9,393 nucleotides of DNA. Origin: Candidatus Thorarchaeota archaeon. Its GTDB lineage: Archaea; Asgardarchaeota; Thorarchaeia; Thorarchaeales; Thorarchaeaceae. Under the pieces are notes generated by a model. It made no database searches. It was not told where the DNA came from and saw only the letters and a list, made by a program, of their open reading frames with translations. The stretch spans positions 1 through 9,393 of the forward strand of contig JAEOST010000160.1 of assembly GCA_016840245.1 (NCBI GenBank), written 5' to 3'. Shown piece after piece: positions 6,791-9,393 of the stretch (the first letter of the stretch is position 1; every line of letters starts with the position of its first letter). Made by a program: the position numbers and the translations under genes.

Positions 6791-7720
6791 ATGCTCGGAA
6801 AACTCGAAGAAACATTTGTCAATGTAGTTCAGAAAGTAGTTCCATCTGTCGTAAGCGTATCAACGACACGATTGGCAAGAACACAGTTATCGAGGGTGGT
6901 ACCTGTTCAAGGGCAGGGCTCTGGTGTAATCCTCACTGATACGGGATTCATTGTGACAAATGCACATGTCATTGCAGGCGCCCGTGATGTTGATGTGGCG
7001 CTTCATGATGGTCGTACATACAAGGCTATAGTTGTAGGTTATTCCAAAGTTAGAGACCTTGCTATCCTCAAAATTGATGCTGAAACGTTAGTGCCAATAG
7101 AACTAGGCGATTCGGATACACTACAGGTTGGTCAATTCGCTATAGCTATTGGCAATCCCCTAGGACTTGGATCAACTGTCACATTTGGCATGGTTAGTGC
7201 GAAGGACAGAACAATCCAAGGTCGAGATACATTTCTAGAGGGTTTGATTCAGACATCTGCTCAAATTAACCCCGGCAATTCTGGCGGTGCGTTAGTGGAC
7301 TCGGAAGGCAAATTGATTGGAGTCCCCACTGCGATGATTCCTTGGAGTCAGGGTATTGGATTTGCCATTGCAGTAGATGGCATCAAGAGTGTCTATGAGG
7401 AGCTCGTAGAAACAGGTACTGTTCGTACTCCATGGATGGGAGTAGTGGGAGTCACACTGAATAGAGGTGTAGCTGAGCATTACAAACTGAGAGTTGACAA
7501 GGGAGCCTTACTCGTCCAGGTGCCACCAGGTCCCTCAGCTGGGACCGGTCTTGAGGCAGGAGATGTAATCGTTGGAATTGATGGTCAAGAAATTAATGGG
7601 ATGGAAGACCTCAGGAAGTTAATCATGAAGAAACGCGTTGGTGACAAAATCCGCGTGCTCTTCCACCGATTGAATGATACTTTCGAGATCTATATTGAAC
7701 TCCATGAAGCACCTCAGTGA
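6791..7720 (+). CDS. HtrA/Deg-family trypsin-like serine protease with one PDZ domain
   Basis: A 309-residue ATP-independent serine protease or chaperone of the HtrA (DegP/DegS) family, whose members degrade misfolded proteins. Chymotrypsin-fold protease at about 15-205 with a complete triad: H59 in TNAHV, D89 in RDLAIL and S164 in GNSGGAL. The family motifs AIGNPLGL, INPGNSGG and GIGFAI are all present. A single PDZ domain spans about 212-305 (MGVVGV, then AGLxxGDVI-like GTGLEAGDVIVGIDG). The N-terminus (MLGKLEETF...) has neither a signal peptide nor a membrane anchor, so the enzyme should be cytoplasmic, unlike the exported bacterial Deg proteases. One PDZ matches the DegS/HtrA2 layout, not the two of DegP. 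The ATG at 6791 is the first start after an in-frame TGA and has a GAGG site. It sits 114 bp after the six-PAS kinase and converges with the EamA gene. Its substrates are unknown, and any link to the kinases is speculative. Confidence 0.95.
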   Translation: MLGKLEETFVNVVQKVVPSVVSVSTTRLARTQLSRVVPVQGQGSGVILTDTGFIVTNAHVIAGARDVDVALHDGRTYKAIVVGYSKVRDLAILKIDAETLVPIELGDSDTLQVGQFAIAIGNPLGLGSTVTFGMVSAKDRTIQGRDTFLEGLIQTSAQINPGNSGGALVDSEGKLIGVPTAMIPWSQGIGFAIAVDGIKSVYEELVETGTVRTPWMGVVGVTLNRGVAEHYKLRVDKGALLVQVPPGPSAGTGLEAGDVIVGIDGQEINGMEDLRKLIMKKRVGDKIRVLFHRLNDTFEIYIELHEAPQ

Positions 7721-7731
7721 TTCACTTCAAA

Positions 7732-8649
7732 CTAAATCCCAATGACTACTAAGATAACACCAAATACAGTAGCCAATATGCCAATAACTGTCAGTACCGT
7801 GAGTCGCTCCTTAAGGAAGATAACTGAAATTGGAACTGCAAAGAGAGGAGCAGTTGAAGCGATCACAGAAGTAATTGCAGCACCTGCATACGTAACTGCT
7901 GTGACATAGAGGATTGAACCGAATCCCATTCCAAAGAGTCCAGTGATTGCTATGATTTTCGTCACACGTTTAGATGGGAGAGGCATGCCCTTGGTTCTAG
8001 CAACTGCCATCATGGGTAAGAAGGCTAGTGAACCAATTGTGATTCTAACGAAATTTGCCGAGATGGGATTTACATCAATCACAGGGTTCTGTGTTGCTAC
8101 TTGAAGGATAGTAGTACCAAGTGCATAGAGTATCGCTGTGATTATTGCAAGCGTGATCCCAATGAAATCAAATTTTGATTCACCTTCACTAGGTTCTTCA
8201 TCATTCTCTTGCTCGAGAGTAAGAATCACTACACCTACCACAGCGATTACTATTCCAATAAAACGGGACCAAAACCACTGTTCTCCCAGAAATACTAGTG
8301 TGAGCAAGTAGGTCAAGATTGGAAAGGACATTGAAATTGGAAATGCATAGGATACACCAATCCGTTCTTGACTCGTTAGATATACTGTATCACCAATCAC
8401 AGCACCAAAGATAATTGACAGTGCTAGAAGAACTACAGTTTCAATTGGGAATGCGAATGGAGATGGAACAAAAGGGAGTACTATCAAAAATAGCATGAGT
8501 GGAAAAGCTATCCACATCTTGAGTGAACTAACTGCGAGTGGACGTATCTCATCACTCTGGGATTTGTATACAACTACAGACACTGCATAAACAGCTGAAC
8601 CAGCAAGGCCAGAAACTACGCCAAGAAGAAGGTCTGGAGTTAGTTGCAT
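7732..8649 (-). CDS. EamA/DMT-superfamily transporter, ten TM helices
   Basis: A 305-residue inner-membrane permease of the drug/metabolite transporter superfamily, which moves small metabolites or toxic compounds; the substrate cannot be predicted here. It shows the usual 5+5 duplicated layout. EamA repeat 1 has helices at about 7-28, 38-60, 70-88, 100-120 and 128-146. An acidic cytosolic loop follows at about 147-159 (EQENDEEPSEGES). Repeat 2 has helices at about 162-183, 197-217, 231-250, 258-278 and 284-304. Each repeat ends in the family-typical pattern FLGE or FLKE followed by a last helix (residues 120-123 and 278-281). The length is normal for a full EamA protein. The ATG at 8649 is the first start after an in-frame TAA 16-18 bases upstream. 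There is no Shine-Dalgarno site, so a leaderless or very short-leader message is likely. Its 3' end lies 11 bp from the HtrA stop, so the two transcripts probably overlap as antisense tails. Confidence 0.95.
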   Translation of the reverse strand: MQLTPDLLLGVVSGLAGSAVYAVSVVVYKSQSDEIRPLAVSSLKMWIAFPLMLFLIVLPFVPSPFAFPIETVVLLALSIIFGAVIGDTVYLTSQERIGVSYAFPISMSFPILTYLLTLVFLGEQWFWSRFIGIVIAVVGVVILTLEQENDEEPSEGESKFDFIGITLAIITAILYALGTTILQVATQNPVIDVNPISANFVRITIGSLAFLPMMAVARTKGMPLPSKRVTKIIAITGLFGMGFGSILYVTAVTYAGAAITSVIASTAPLFAVPISVIFLKERLTVLTVIGILATVFGVILVVIGI

Positions 8650-8675
8650 GAATCGGTTTTCAGTTTATACGCCTC

Positions 8676-8682
8676 TAATATG
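8676..8682 (-). promoter_or_regulatory. Candidate TATA box for the EamA transporter
   Basis: The minus strand reads CATATTA, centred about 30 bases before the ATG at 8649. This would place the start roughly 5 bases before the ATG, consistent with the absence of a Shine-Dalgarno site. A TATAAA closer in (about 17 bases before the ATG) looks better as sequence but is too close to the start codon to serve it. Low-to-moderate support. Confidence 0.35.
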
Positions 8683-8745
8683 TTATCGAATGAGGACAAA
8701 AGAGTGCACCAACACCAACACTCAATATTACAAACTCACATAGTC

Positions 8746-8755
8746 TAGAATATAG
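8746..8755 (+). promoter_or_regulatory. Candidate TATA box for the downstream PAS sensor gene
   Basis: TAGAATATAG in the 155-bp divergent spacer. A start about 25 bases downstream, near 8777, would give a leader of about 28 bases containing the AGGTG site. The AT-rich CAATATTA at 8723-8730 is an alternative. Confidence 0.35.
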
Positions 8756-8790
8756 GTCATTATGTCGTAGAAATAAGAGTAGATGGACAT

Positions 8791-8796
8791 AGGTGG
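8791..8796 (+). promoter_or_regulatory. Shine-Dalgarno-like site of the downstream PAS sensor gene
   Basis: AGGTGG; its first five bases match the archaeal Shine-Dalgarno consensus (AGGAGGTGAT) exactly and lie nine bases before the ATG at 8805. The site overlaps an in-frame TAG (8790-8792) and a GTG (8793), so it selects the ATG at 8805 over the GTG. Confidence 0.6.
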
Positions 8797-8804
8797 ACAC
8801 CAAG

Positions 8805-9393
8805 ATGCAATGGGATGAAGAAGAAGAATACAATGTCGCGATACGCGAGGCATTGATGAACATCCCTGCAGGCATCACCTTCGTGAACTTGGATGAAGTA
8901 GTCGAATGGACAAACCAAGCATTCGCAGACATCATTGGCTATCAAGCTGAGGATATCATTGGGAAGAACCTGTCAGATTTCATACCTGAAGATGAAACTG
9001 AACAAATTGTCAGTCAAACACAGTTGAGAGAATCTGGTGAGAGTTCAATCTACGAGGTCGAGATTTACCATAAGAATGGAGATTCAAAGATTGTCAGAGT
9101 TTCTGCTACTCCCAGACGAAACAAAGATGGAATAGTGGTCGGCGCTATTGGAGTTATCACTGATATTACTAGAGATAAGATGAACGAGGCAGCTCTGAGG
9201 GATAGCGAGCATAGACTAGAATTAGCACTTCGAGGTGCAGACTTAGGGATTTGGGATTGGAATCTAATTACAGATAGAATGACATACAATGAGAGATGGG
9301 CAGAGATTCTAGGACATGATTTAGATGAGATAGAAGCAACTGCAGGTTTCTTTGAATCACAACTACATCCTGATGATCTCGACAATGCTTTGA
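8805..9393 (+). CDS. PAS-domain sensor protein, N-terminal part (3' end outside window)
   Basis: The frame is open from the ATG at 8805 through the last base, giving 196 complete codons with no stop, so the gene continues beyond the window. The protein begins MQWDEEEEYN. A first PAS/PAC domain lies at about 9-125, with typical elements NQAFADIIGY, a KNG turn and the closing GVITDITRDK. A helical linker (about 126-138) leads to a second PAS domain of the PAS_3 type, starting LELALRGADLGIWDW and reaching LHPDDLD where the window stops. No signal peptide or membrane segment is visible in this part. By analogy with its neighbours a C-terminal histidine-kinase core is likely, but it is not visible and a different output domain is possible. 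The ATG has an AGGTG site nine bases upstream. The gene is divergent from the EamA transporter with 155 bp between the starts. Confidence 0.9.
   Translation, partial: MQWDEEEEYNVAIREALMNIPAGITFVNLDEVVEWTNQAFADIIGYQAEDIIGKNLSDFIPEDETEQIVSQTQLRESGESSIYEVEIYHKNGDSKIVRVSATPRRNKDGIVVGAIGVITDITRDKMNEAALRDSEHRLELALRGADLGIWDWNLITDRMTYNERWAEILGHDLDEIEATAGFFESQLHPDDLDNAL

Noticed and set aside
8793..8795. GTG start for the last PAS gene, four codons upstream
   Set aside because: It overlaps the AGGTGG site itself; the ATG at 8805 has correct spacing from that site.
8675..8945. Two overlapping minus-strand open frames upstream of the EamA gene
   Set aside because: They overlap the start of the PAS sensor gene at 8805, whose translation is clearly PAS-like; their own products show no domain.
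9065..9385. Minus-strand frame of 106 codons near the window end
   Set aside because: Antisense to the PAS sensor gene, with a low-complexity Ser-rich translation typical of a shadow frame.
9391..9393. Terminal TGA as the stop of the last PAS gene
   Set aside because: It is out of frame: the codon there is TTG at 9390-9392 followed by a lone A, so the gene runs off the window.

Overview
This is a chromosomal stretch, probably archaeal and dominated by sensory-kinase genes. Archaeal origin is suggested by TATA-like boxes preceded by purine-rich BRE-like bases a short distance before several start codons, by short or near-leaderless 5' ends, and by histidine-kinase H-boxes of the HDxxNxNQ type that I associate with archaeal kinases. 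By eye the base composition is moderately AT-rich. The abundance of stand-alone multi-PAS kinases beside an HtrA protease and an EamA transporter would suit a mesophilic archaeon such as an Asgard (Thorarchaeia-like) lineage or a methanogen relative. That placement is inference and was not tested.

The layout is + / - / + / + / - / +. (1) 1-1158, plus: the C-terminal part of a PAS histidine kinase whose 5' end lies outside the window. (2) 1212-3488, minus, convergent with gene 1: a 758-residue membrane protein with about 16 predicted helices fused to a histidine-kinase core. Its phosphoacceptor His is intact, but the ATP-binding N- and G1-boxes are degenerate. (3) 3728-6676, plus, divergent from gene 2: a soluble kinase with six PAS domains and an intact catalytic core. 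(4) 6791-7720, plus: an HtrA/Deg-family serine protease with one PDZ domain and no export signal. (5) 7732-8649, minus, convergent with gene 4 across an 11-bp gap: a ten-helix EamA/DMT-family transporter. (6) 8805 to the window end, plus, divergent from gene 5: the N-terminal part of another PAS sensor protein.

Four of the six genes are PAS and/or histidine-kinase sensors, and no response-regulator receiver domain is present, so the output partners must be encoded elsewhere. Most genes appear to be separate transcription units. All non-coding gaps are under 300 bp; they hold candidate promoters, two Shine-Dalgarno-like sites and one imperfect palindrome. I saw no tRNA, rRNA, CRISPR array, insertion sequence or attachment site.

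The most interesting object is gene 2. Its 16-helix topology is supported by near-perfect alternation of basic and non-basic loops, and its kinase core looks like a pseudokinase that keeps the His but has lost key ATP/Mg residues.
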